From JAFDZO01 sp044226845 (GTDB taxonomy: Bacteria > Bacteroidota > Ignavibacteria > Tepidaquicellales > Tepidaquicellaceae): a stretch of DNA of 64,000 bases. The notes under the pieces are model-generated. The model was not told the origin of the DNA. It saw only the letters and a list, made by a program, of their open reading frames with translations, and made no database searches. Made by a program: the position numbers and the translations under genes. Shown in pieces: positions 1 to 7,783 of the stretch; position 1 is the first letter of the stretch, and each line of letters starts with the position of its first letter. The DNA is taken from positions 379,209 to 443,208 of the forward strand of contig JBGAGG010000002.1 of NCBI GenBank assembly GCA_044226845.1, read 5' to 3'.

Positions 1-1
1 C

Positions 2-448
2 TCAGGGGCTGATGACTTGACAATTCTCCCCGGAGAAAAACAAACTTTTATTTTCGCTCAGATGATTACACGGGGAACAAATAATCTTAATTCGGTTACC
101 AAGCTTAAACAGCTTGATGATTCTGTACAATCATTTTACGATAATAATTTGAAAGGATTGATAGATTTTTCGTTAAGTGTACCAGATAAATATTTTTTGT
201 ATCAAAATTATCCGAATCCATTTAATCCCACAACAAATATAAAATTTGAAATTCCTCAAAGTGATTTTATAAACTTATCCGTGTACGATTTAAACGGAAG
301 GCTTGTAGAAGAAATAGTTAATGAAAATTTTTCTGCAGGTACTTACGAAGTAAAATTTTCCGCTCAAAATCTTTCATCGGGTATTTATTTTTACATGTTA
401 AAAAGCAGCAAATCAGTATTAACAAATAAAATGATTTTAATAAAATGA
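2..448 (+). CDS. T9SS cargo protein, C-terminal part (cut by window edge)
   Basis: The reading frame is open from base 2, so the gene starts outside the window. The visible part begins SGADDLTILPGEKQTF, which lines up with the internal segment GSGAENLTIVPGEKQTF of the next gene, so the TTG at base 17 is not the real start. The last ~85 residues form a type IX secretion sorting domain (YQNYPNPFNPTTNIKF near its start, then SGIYFYMLKSS and a terminal lysine). By family knowledge such a tail is recognised by T9SS in the outer membrane and cleaved during secretion or anchoring. The function of the passenger is unknown. Confidence 0.85.
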   Translation, partial: SGADDLTILPGEKQTFIFAQMITRGTNNLNSVTKLKQLDDSVQSFYDNNLKGLIDFSLSVPDKYFLYQNYPNPFNPTTNIKFEIPQSDFINLSVYDLNGRLVEEIVNENFSAGTYEVKFSAQNLSSGIYFYMLKSSKSVLTNKMILIK

Positions 449-574
449 AGTAACGTCAATAAACCATTGATTAATATTAAATTAAACAACAGCTAAAATT
501 AAAATAAATGTCTTTGTCAGGAATCATATTATTGCTTAACTTGGAAAAGATTAAAAAACTTTAAACCAAAAATC

Positions 575-2224
575 ATGAAGACACTGTTAATTATATTCAT
601 AAGTTTCATTATCACAGTTTCAATTTTCTCAAAACCAAGAGAAGTAGATATCTCTAACGCCTTTACAGTAGTAAAAACTCAGGTAAGTTCAAATGGCAAT
701 AACATTTCAACCTGGATTTGGAATACAGGAGTTTTCAATCAGGATTTAAGAACGAACAATACTGCGGGTTTTGAATGGCCAAAAGGCTCTGGTAAATTTG
801 CAATTTTTACTTCGGGATTATCCATGGCTGCGTTTGTTAACGGAGGTTTAAGATTAGCATCTGTCTCTTATAATGGTGAATATGCACCGGGTTATGTGCT
901 TAACGGGGTTTTTACAACAAACTCTACATTTAAATTATATAGAGTTAACAGAGGCGATAATGCAAATACAAATCCTGATTATGCTAACTGGGGCTTGATG
1001 GTACCTTACGGCGCACCATATGATGATATAAATAATAACGGAGTTTTTGATCCTGCAACAGATAAACCCGGTGTAAAAAATGCAGCACAGACAATTTTTG
1101 TTTGTATAACCGACGCAGACCCTACTAATCATACATCATCTGAAGGATTCAGCGGCGGCACTTTACCGTTATATTCAGAGATGCATTTTACATCATGGTC
1201 ATATGATAATATTGCCGGGCTTGAAGATGTTCAATTTCTTAAAATGGAAGTTGTTAATAAAAATAGTTCACCATGGACAAGAACACAATTCGGAATTGTT
1301 GCTGATCCGGATTTAGGCAGCGCAGTTGATGATTATGTCGGCTGCGACATTGGCAGAAATTTAGGGTATTGTTATAATGCAACAAATGTTGACGGCACAG
1401 GAAGTGGAAGCTCCTATGGTTCAAATCCTCCTGCAGTTGGTTTTGATATGCTTAAAGGAGCAGTGAACCGAAGTGTTAATCCAAATGCAGATTTATATAT
1501 GGCATCATTTGTTAAATACGGATTCGGAGGGGCAGCATGTGAAAATGAACCTACGGCTCCATTGCATTCCTATAATTTATTAAGAGGGTTAAAGAATGAT
1601 TCAACATCTTTTATAAATCCTCTAACAATGGGAAGAACAAAATTTTGTTTCTCTGGTGATCCTGAGCCAAACACAGGCTGGACAGAATTTTCAGGAAAAA
1701 TTAATAACTGCGGCGGCGATACAACGGGTTCAGTTGTTGCATCATCTCCCGGTGATAAAAGATTTGTAATGGGTTCAGGCGCTGAAAATCTAACAATCGT
1801 TCCCGGTGAAAAGCAAACTTTTCTCATTGCCCAATTGATTGCAAAGGGTGCAAATAATAAGAATTCTGTCACAAAATTGAAACAGCTAAGTGATGCAGTT
1901 CAGGCATTTTACAATAGTAATTTGAGTGTTGGTATAAATACACTTTCAACATCTGTTCCTGATAAATTCAGTTTATATCAGAATTATCCGAATCCGTTTA
2001 ACCCTTCAACTAAGATTAAATTCGATATAGATAAATCCGGATTTGCTTCTTTAATTGTTTATAATGTAGCAGGTAAAGAAATTACAAGACTGGTTAACCA
2101 AAACCTGAATTCCGGAAGCTACGAATTTGAATTTAACGCAGCTGATTTACCAAGCGGAGTTTACTTTTATAAACTTGCAACACCAACTGCTTCAATGGTA
2201 AAAAAGATGTCGCTTATAAAATAA
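575..2224 (+). CDS. Secreted T9SS cargo protein, paralogue of the upstream gene
   Basis: This 549-residue protein starts with a Sec signal peptide (MKTLLIIFISFIITVSIFS). A long beta-rich passenger of no recognised family follows, containing an acidic DDINNNGVFDPATD stretch that looks like a Ca-binding loop. Residues ~465-549 are a T9SS sorting domain with FSLYQNYPNPFNPSTKIKF and a terminal IK. The segment just before the tail is nearly the same as the visible part of the preceding gene, so the two are tandem duplicates 126 bp apart. A bidirectional hairpin terminator follows the stop codon. The passenger resembles the large uncharacterised secreted proteins that are abundant in Ignavibacteria; I cannot assign a function. 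Confidence 0.9.
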   Translation: MKTLLIIFISFIITVSIFSKPREVDISNAFTVVKTQVSSNGNNISTWIWNTGVFNQDLRTNNTAGFEWPKGSGKFAIFTSGLSMAAFVNGGLRLASVSYNGEYAPGYVLNGVFTTNSTFKLYRVNRGDNANTNPDYANWGLMVPYGAPYDDINNNGVFDPATDKPGVKNAAQTIFVCITDADPTNHTSSEGFSGGTLPLYSEMHFTSWSYDNIAGLEDVQFLKMEVVNKNSSPWTRTQFGIVADPDLGSAVDDYVGCDIGRNLGYCYNATNVDGTGSGSSYGSNPPAVGFDMLKGAVNRSVNPNADLYMASFVKYGFGGAACENEPTAPLHSYNLLRGLKNDSTSFINPLTMGRTKFCFSGDPEPNTGWTEFSGKINNCGGDTTGSVVASSPGDKRFVMGSGAENLTIVPGEKQTFLIAQLIAKGANNKNSVTKLKQLSDAVQAFYNSNLSVGINTLSTSVPDKFSLYQNYPNPFNPSTKIKFDIDKSGFASLIVYNVAGKEITRLVNQNLNSGSYEFEFNAADLPSGVYFYKLATPTASMVKKMSLIK

Positions 2225-2260
2225 TATTGAAGTTCTCTGCTGTAAATATTACTTCTTTCG

Positions 2261-2297
2261 AATAAGGGTGTCTGAATTCAGATGCCCTTATTATTTT
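2261..2297. terminator. Bidirectional hairpin terminator
   Basis: AATAAGGG..TCTGAA and TTCAGA..CCCTTATT form an inverted repeat at 2261-2292 with only two mismatched positions. It sits between two converging genes, with a T-rich run on the plus side (ttatttttc). It reaches into the stop codon of the minus-strand gene, so it can end both transcripts. Confidence 0.75.
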
Positions 2298-3076
2298 TCA
2301 TTCCTTATTTTCTCTAATCCTGAAGGAATAAATTCATAAACCTCATTGGCTTTATGTTTAGTCAGATCAGCATTTTTCATACTTGACTTTACTTTATAAA
2401 ATTCATTTCTTCGGAAGTACTCTCTCATAACTTCATCTGATTCCGAGGCAGCGTCTTCCATTTCAACCAGAAGAACCCAATAACTTAATTTTTCTCCGTT
2501 AGCATCGGGTTTTGACTCAGCGCATCCGCAGCCGATTGAAACAGCGCCTCTGCTCAGTAAAGTTGTGTTATGGCCGGGACTGTATTTCCATCCTTTGAAA
2601 ACATCCTGCCATGTATAATTATAACTTCCTGTGAACAAATTTTCACTTAGCATTGTAAATACGGGAATTTCATTTGCATAAAAGAGCTTGTTCATAGAAG
2701 GAGACCAGCCGTCTTTAATGGCTCTCATAGTAGCCCCTTCTCCGTTAATTTCGTGATCCCATATTGGATAAGTGCCATCGGCAAACTTTCTTGCAGTTTC
2801 TCCTGCTGAGAACATAAGTTGTTTATTAATAGGAAGCTCAAGAAGACCTCTTTCGTTTTCATTTACTCCACCTAATGTGAATTCTGTCTGAGTTACATTC
2901 GTATTCCAGTTTTTATTATTTGCCCGGTATTGATTTATTGCTTTTATTATTTCTTCCAGACCCTGTTTTGTGCACCCGGATTTATCATCAGGCTTATTGC
3001 TTTGAGCATTTAAATCACCTGTAATATTGAAAAAGGTAATTACTAATAAATTTAAGATTATACATTTTATTTTCAT
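2291..3076 (-). CDS. Secreted CAP-domain (SCP/PR-1-like) protein
   Basis: The start is placed at the ATG whose product begins MKIKCIILNLLVITFFNITG, because this gives a normal Sec signal peptide. A longer reading frame starting at 3154 would add 26 residues in front of it. The mature 240-residue region carries CAP landmarks in order: an initial helix with NQYRANN, an SENLFTG motif, a W..V..GW segment, SPGHNTTLLSR and IGCGCAES followed by YWVLLVE. CAP proteins are extracellular and their bacterial roles are poorly defined; some bind lipids or ligands and some are peptidase-like. The family call is good, the biological role unknown. It stands alone, converging on the T9SS gene. Confidence 0.75.
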   Translation of the reverse strand: MKIKCIILNLLVITFFNITGDLNAQSNKPDDKSGCTKQGLEEIIKAINQYRANNKNWNTNVTQTEFTLGGVNENERGLLELPINKQLMFSAGETARKFADGTYPIWDHEINGEGATMRAIKDGWSPSMNKLFYANEIPVFTMLSENLFTGSYNYTWQDVFKGWKYSPGHNTTLLSRGAVSIGCGCAESKPDANGEKLSYWVLLVEMEDAASESDEVMREYFRRNEFYKVKSSMKNADLTKHKANEVYEFIPSGLEKIRNEK

Positions 3077-3216
3077 AGATTTATCAACAAAAGTAATTTG
3101 AAAAACGTTTATTGGGAGGAAAATTCTAACTTTAATATACCCAAAAATTCTCATTTAAAAACATAATAATATTCATTATATTTATCGTTTATCAAATTTT
3201 AAATTAACAGATTACA

Positions 3217-3852
3217 ATGTCAGATAATCCATTTGCAGTCGTAAGCGATTATTATAACAGGAATAAGAATCAGGTGATGATTATTGCAGGCGCAATAATT
3301 GTGATAGTTGTAGGTATAATACTTTTCACTTCTAAAAGAGCATCACAAAACGAAGAAGCCGCTGTAGCATTAGGAAAAATAAGACCAACCTATGAAGGTG
3401 GTAATTTTCAGGCAGCTATTAACGGTGATTCACTTGGAAATAAAGGATTAAAATTCATTGTTGATGAATACGGTTCATCAGAAAACGGTCAGTTAGCAAA
3501 GCTGTTGCTTGCAAATTCTTACTATGGATTAAGAGATTTTCAGAATGCAATGAAATATTATGATGATTTTGGCGGAAGCAATAAGTTATCAAAGGTTGCA
3601 GCAATTTCCGGAATAGCAAGCGTGAAAGAAGCTCAGAATGATTTTATAGGCGCAGCAAAAGAATTTGAACGCGCAGCAAATTACGACAAAGAAAATCCTT
3701 TCAGAGATGAATATTTATTTTATGCAGGCAGAGATTTTTCATTAGGAAATGACAAGGCTTCAGCAAAAAGAGTATTCGAACAACTGAAAAGCGATTTTCC
3801 GAAATCGAAGTATATTACTCAGTCAGGAAGATATAACTATAACATTGATTAA
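3217..3852 (+). CDS. Membrane-anchored TPR protein
   Basis: The 211-residue product has a short cytoplasmic N-terminus and one hydrophobic helix (about residues 19-38, MIIAGAIIVIVVGIILF). Degenerate tetratricopeptide repeats follow (NSYYGLRDFQNAMKYYDDF, AAKEFERAANYDKENP, AKRVFEQLKSDFPKS). The architecture resembles YfgM-like proteins or the small TPR proteins of Bacteroidota that assist envelope protein handling. yqeY follows 18 bp later, so the two are probably co-transcribed. Confidence 0.7.
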   Translation: MSDNPFAVVSDYYNRNKNQVMIIAGAIIVIVVGIILFTSKRASQNEEAAVALGKIRPTYEGGNFQAAINGDSLGNKGLKFIVDEYGSSENGQLAKLLLANSYYGLRDFQNAMKYYDDFGGSNKLSKVAAISGIASVKEAQNDFIGAAKEFERAANYDKENPFRDEYLFYAGRDFSLGNDKASAKRVFEQLKSDFPKSKYITQSGRYNYNID

Positions 3853-3870
3853 TTTTATAATTCCAAGAGC

Positions 3871-4317
3871 ATGAGTTTAAAGGAAAAAATCAACGAAGAT
3901 TTAAAGAAGGCTATGCTGGCAGGACCAAGTGTCAGACTTGATACTATTCGTTCCATAAGAGCTGAGATTTTAAAGATGGATAAATCCGGTATGAACCGTG
4001 AAATGACTCCTGAAGAAGAAATTACTTTACTCAATAAACAGGCAAAGCAAAGAAAAGAATCCATTGAAATGTTTGCTGCAGCAGGCAGGCAGGATTTAGT
4101 TGATAAAGAACAGGGACAGCTGGATATTCTTATGGAGTATCTTCCAAAGCCGCTTTCCAATGAAGAAGCAGAAGTTATTATAAATAAAATAATTGCAGAT
4201 ACCGGTGCCTCGACACAGAAAGATTTTGGGAAAGTAATGGGTGCAGCTTCTAAAGAATTAAAAGGAAAGATTGACGGAAAAATTATTCAGGAAATAGTTA
4301 AATCGAAGTTAAGTTGA
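3871..4317 (+). CDS. yqeY: GatB/YqeY domain protein
   Basis: The 148-residue protein matches the stand-alone YqeY family in length and layout. It has an N-terminal helical domain (MSLKEKINEDLKKAM, then SVRLDTIRSIRAEI) and a C-terminal domain with YLPKPLSNEEAE and DFGKVMGAASKELKGK..G. YqeY is related to the tail of the GatB amidotransferase subunit and is thought to touch tRNA, but its exact role is not established. An intrinsic terminator at 4354-4380 follows. Confidence 0.9.
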   Translation: MSLKEKINEDLKKAMLAGPSVRLDTIRSIRAEILKMDKSGMNREMTPEEEITLLNKQAKQRKESIEMFAAAGRQDLVDKEQGQLDILMEYLPKPLSNEEAEVIINKIIADTGASTQKDFGKVMGAASKELKGKIDGKIIQEIVKSKLS

Positions 4318-4353
4318 TAAATAAGAAATAATTAGAAAATAATTTTTACTTAT

Positions 4354-4380
4354 AAATCCGCTTAATGCGGATTTTTTTTT
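4354..4380 (+). terminator. Rho-independent terminator after yqeY
   Basis: AAATCCGC (4354-4361) pairs perfectly with GCGGATTT (4367-4374) across a 5-nt loop, and T residues run to 4380. An in-frame ATG at 4365 for the next gene falls inside this hairpin, which argues for the later start at 4383. Confidence 0.9.
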
Positions 4381-4382
4381 AT

Positions 4383-4895
4383 ATGAATAAACTTGATATA
4401 ATAATTGTAATTCTCATTGCTATACCTGCATTGATAGGGCTTTCAAAAGGATTTTTGAGAAAGGTCTTTTCATTAGCATCGCTTATATTAGGTTTATATC
4501 TTGCAACAAGATTTAACACGGATTTTACTTCATTCATAATGAAGTTCTCGGGACTTTCATTAAAGACATCGAACATTCTTTCATTCGTTGTAATAATGAT
4601 GGGAGTTTATACTCTGGGAGTTTATATAGCAAAGAAAATTTCCAATATAAATTCACTAACCAAATCAGTCGATAAAACTCTTGGTCTATTCATAGGAATA
4701 ATCCAGGGAATGATAATTGCGAGCCTATGCGTTATTGCTGTAAACAATTTTGACCTGATGAATAAAGAAACAATTAACAATTCGAAGCTTTATGTATTTG
4801 TAAATGACTTCGCTCCGCGGACATTTAATACAATTGCTTCACTTTTACCAAACTATAAATCTTTTTACGAAGAGATTAAATCACTTACTAAGTAG
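4383..4895 (+). CDS. cvpA: CvpA family membrane protein
   Basis: The start is the ATG at 4383 (MNKLDIIIVILIAIPALIGL). The upstream in-frame ATG at 4365 is inside the terminator hairpin. The 170-residue protein has four hydrophobic segments and the early GLSKGFLRKVFSLASLILGLYLA pattern of CvpA, an inner-membrane protein named from colicin V export. In many bacteria CvpA is linked to envelope stress or to purF. Here mutS2 starts 2 bp after its stop. The cvpA-mutS2 pairing is common, and the two are probably translated from one message. Confidence 0.85.
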   Translation: MNKLDIIIVILIAIPALIGLSKGFLRKVFSLASLILGLYLATRFNTDFTSFIMKFSGLSLKTSNILSFVVIMMGVYTLGVYIAKKISNINSLTKSVDKTLGLFIGIIQGMIIASLCVIAVNNFDLMNKETINNSKLYVFVNDFAPRTFNTIASLLPNYKSFYEEIKSLTK

Positions 4896-4897
4896 AT

Positions 4898-7270
4898 ATG
4901 AACGAAAATATATACTCATTACTTGAGTTTGAAAAAATATTAAACAGAATACAATCCCACGTATATTCGGGGCTCGGCGAAGAGATGTGTGAAAATATTT
5001 CCTTTATAACAAATAAAGAAACTCTTCAGCTCGAGCTTGATAAAACGTCTGAAATGAAAGATATTCTTACCCGTGAAGAATATCTTCAGCTTGACGGATT
5101 GCAGGATATAAGAAAAACACTTTCTAAATTAAACATTGAAGGAAGCTACATTCCTTCAGCAGAATTTCTCGGAGTTCTTTCTTTTTTAAGAATATCTCGA
5201 CTGACTAAAAGTTATTTTTCAAGATTGAATATAGGCGGTGAGTATGATTATAAACTTATTCCAAAAATAACTGCTGATTTATTCACTGATAAAATTCTGG
5301 AGAACAACATCGATTCTACAATCGATGAAACTGGAACTGTAAGAGAAACTGCTTCTGCCGAGCTTAAAAGAATAAGAATCACTATCAGAAAAAAAACTGA
5401 GAGCTTAAGAAAATCTTTAGAGAAAATTTTAAAAGATATATCCGATAAAGATTATTCCCAGGATGATATTATTACTCAGCGGGACGGTCGTTTTGTTGTG
5501 CCTGTAAAAGCTGAAAATAAAAGAAAGGTTCCGGGGTTAATTCATAGTTCTTCCAATACAGGGCAGACTGTTTTCATCGAACCTGCGGCCACAATAGAGT
5601 TGAATAATGATATCACCGAACTTCACTATGAAGAGAAGAGAGAGATCGAAAGAATTCTTGCCGAGCTTGCTAAAAAAGTAAAAGTTCATGTTACAGAGTT
5701 AAGGTCTAACTGCGAAATTATGGCAGAGATAGATTTTCTTCAGGCGAAAGCAAAATACGGAATTGAAATTCTTGCGGAGAAACCATTACTCAGTGATGAA
5801 GAATTTGAAATAAAAAACGGCTACCATCCTGTTCTTTTGCAAAATCATAAACGCGATGAAGTTGTTCCGTTAAATTTCAGAATAGGTAAAGAGTTTAACT
5901 CTATTATTATTTCAGGTCCGAATGCCGGCGGTAAAACAGTGTCGCTTAAAACAGTCGGTCTTCTTTCAGTAATGCTTCAATCGGGAATTCTTGTACCCGT
6001 TCACTATGAAAGCAAATTCAGAATACTTAACCAAATTTTTGTAAGCATTGGCGACCAGCAGTCATTGGAAAATGATCTGAGTACGTTCAGCTCTCATATA
6101 GCTTACCTTAAGAAAATTCTGGATGAAGCTGATAATAATTCATTAGTGCTCATTGATGAAATTTGTTCAGGTACTGATCCAGTACTCGGCAGCGCTTTAT
6201 CGTGTGCAATTATACAGAATCTTTCAGACAGAAATTCAATATCTGTTGTAACAACTCATAATTCAGAGCTGAAAGCCTTTGCATATAATCATGCTAATAT
6301 TGAAAATGCTTCGCTTGAGTTTAACAACGAAACGCTTTCACCGAATTTTAAATTTAATATTGGTATTCCCGGGCAGAGTTTTACATTTGAAATTGCCGAA
6401 AAATATAATTTCCCTAATGAAGTTATTTCCGATGCAAAATCATATCTGACTGACAGTGAAAACAAGCTTGAAGACCTTTTAAAAGAACTGAATGAAAATA
6501 AGCAGAAATACTCCGAGCTTAAAGATGAATATACCAGGGAAGCTACAAGATTAAAAGGTTTGAATTCTCTTTATGAAAATAAAGTCAGCCAGTTAAAATC
6601 CAACGAAAAAGAAATTTTACGAAAGGCAAAAGAAGAAGCAAAAGATGTTCTGCAAAATGCAAATAAGCTGATAGAAAATACCATCAGGGAAATAAGAGAG
6701 AAACAGAATTTTTCTGCAAAAGAAATTAAAGAAGCGTTTCAGTCCCAGGTTGAAAAAATTACCGAGATAAAAAATGAAGAAGCCAAAGAGACAATTGAGG
6801 AGATGACAGAAACGGAAAAGAAGAATATTAAAGTTGGGGATTATGTGAAAATATCCGGAACTAATTCTATGGGAGAACTTATGGAAATTAAAGATGAACA
6901 TGTGTCTATTAATATGAACGGACTTCTTGTTAAAGCAAAACTTTCTGAAATTGAAAAAGTCAAAAGAGCTGAGGCAAAAAAGGAACATGCAAAGACTTCA
7001 ACTATTGAAATAAATGAAGGACCGATAGAAAGAAGTTTGGATTTAAGAGGGAAATACTCCGAAGAAATTTTTGATATGATAGATAAATTTTTGCATAAGT
7101 CATCTGTTAACGGATTGAAAAGCGTTGAGATTATTCACGGCAAAGGCACTGGAAAACTTAGGAATGAAGTGCAGAAGTATCTGAAATCAAATCCGATAGT
7201 TCTATCACACAGGCTCGGTAACTGGAATGAAGGTGATACGGGAGTAACGATAGTAGAGTTATCAAAATAA
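4898..7270 (+). CDS. mutS2: Endonuclease MutS2
   Basis: This is a full-length MutS2 of 790 residues. The ATPase domain has Walker A GPNAGGKTV at ~340-348, Walker B LVLIDEICSGTDP and the VVTTHNSELK segment. A long charged coiled coil (~520-640) follows, and the Smr nuclease domain sits at the C-terminus with LDLRG at 714-718 and HGKGTGKLR starting near 747. The mismatch-recognition domain I of MutS is absent, as expected. MutS2 acts on branched DNA, suppresses recombination and in Bacillus also rescues collided ribosomes. All ATPase and Smr motifs look intact. Confidence 0.95.
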   Translation: MNENIYSLLEFEKILNRIQSHVYSGLGEEMCENISFITNKETLQLELDKTSEMKDILTREEYLQLDGLQDIRKTLSKLNIEGSYIPSAEFLGVLSFLRISRLTKSYFSRLNIGGEYDYKLIPKITADLFTDKILENNIDSTIDETGTVRETASAELKRIRITIRKKTESLRKSLEKILKDISDKDYSQDDIITQRDGRFVVPVKAENKRKVPGLIHSSSNTGQTVFIEPAATIELNNDITELHYEEKREIERILAELAKKVKVHVTELRSNCEIMAEIDFLQAKAKYGIEILAEKPLLSDEEFEIKNGYHPVLLQNHKRDEVVPLNFRIGKEFNSIIISGPNAGGKTVSLKTVGLLSVMLQSGILVPVHYESKFRILNQIFVSIGDQQSLENDLSTFSSHIAYLKKILDEADNNSLVLIDEICSGTDPVLGSALSCAIIQNLSDRNSISVVTTHNSELKAFAYNHANIENASLEFNNETLSPNFKFNIGIPGQSFTFEIAEKYNFPNEVISDAKSYLTDSENKLEDLLKELNENKQKYSELKDEYTREATRLKGLNSLYENKVSQLKSNEKEILRKAKEEAKDVLQNANKLIENTIREIREKQNFSAKEIKEAFQSQVEKITEIKNEEAKETIEEMTETEKKNIKVGDYVKISGTNSMGELMEIKDEHVSINMNGLLVKAKLSEIEKVKRAEAKKEHAKTSTIEINEGPIERSLDLRGKYSEEIFDMIDKFLHKSSVNGLKSVEIIHGKGTGKLRNEVQKYLKSNPIVLSHRLGNWNEGDTGVTIVELSK

Positions 7271-7334
7271 GAGAACTTTCATGAATAAGTTTCGTTTAAT
7301 AGAGTAGAGGCTCCCATACTAAACGGAGAAAGAA

Positions 7335-7652
7335 ATGACTGATAATACTGTAAGCTTAAAAGGAAGATTCCTCTACTTAAAAGGAACGAGTGATATGCCT
7401 GCGGGCGGAAACACTTTTATTTTAGATCTAAACAGAATTATTTATATAAAGAACGAGACCAAAGTTATTGATAACCGTGAACATTTTTTGATTGAATTTT
7501 TTTATGACTTCCGCGGACTATCAGGTTCCACTTCAAATGTTGATAAACTGTTCGAGCTTGTATTTTTTGAGAAGCATAAAAGAGATATTTACTTTGAAAA
7601 AATTGTAACATTACTGACTGCAATGGATGTATTACTGCATCCTGCTTTCTGA
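7335..7652 (+). CDS. Hypothetical protein, 105 residues
   Basis: I do not recognise this protein. It has no signal peptide or membrane helix and appears to be mixed beta/alpha (SLKGRFLYLKGTSDMPAGGNTFILDLNRIIYI, then a helical C-terminus). It lies 64 bp after mutS2, on the same strand and before a response regulator gene. A G+C-rich imperfect hairpin follows its stop. It is probably real, given the start codon, the AAACGGAGAAAGAA leader and codon use like its neighbours. Confidence 0.55.
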   Translation: MTDNTVSLKGRFLYLKGTSDMPAGGNTFILDLNRIIYIKNETKVIDNREHFLIEFFYDFRGLSGSTSNVDKLFELVFFEKHKRDIYFEKIVTLLTAMDVLLHPAF

Positions 7653-7680
7653 TTTTGTTCTTCACACACTTTGTAAACCA

Positions 7681-7709
7681 TACTTTCCGGACCATCCGCC
7701 CGGAAGGTA
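7681..7709. repeat. Hairpin after the 105-residue gene
   Basis: TACTTTCCGG (7681-7690) and CCGGAAGGTA (7700-7709) form a 10-bp stem with one G:U pair and a 9-nt loop. No T-run follows, so it could be a weak or factor-dependent terminator or an RNA-stability element. Confidence 0.5.
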
Positions 7710-7771
7710 TGGCATCCTATAACGTCTAATTTCCCAAAACCTATCTGACTTTTTATTTCAAACATTCTTGT

Positions 7772-7779
7772 TAAATTTG
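7772..7779 (+). promoter_or_regulatory. TAAATTTG -7-like element before response regulator gene
   Basis: TAAATTTG matches the Bacteroidota sigma-70-type -7 consensus TAnnTTTG and lies 4 bp before the ATG. No good TTTG sits ~20 bp further upstream. If used, the message would be nearly leaderless. Confidence 0.3.
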
Positions 7780-7783
7780 CACT

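Noticed and set aside
6617..6988. Long minus-strand frame inside mutS2, rich in Phe and Cys
   Set aside because: It is the antisense of the Lys/Glu-rich coiled coil of MutS2, a usual shadow effect.
7281..7334. tRNA-like gene after mutS2 and in other short gaps
   Set aside because: No cloverleaf, TTCGA-type T-loop or CCA end could be assembled in any gap of the window.
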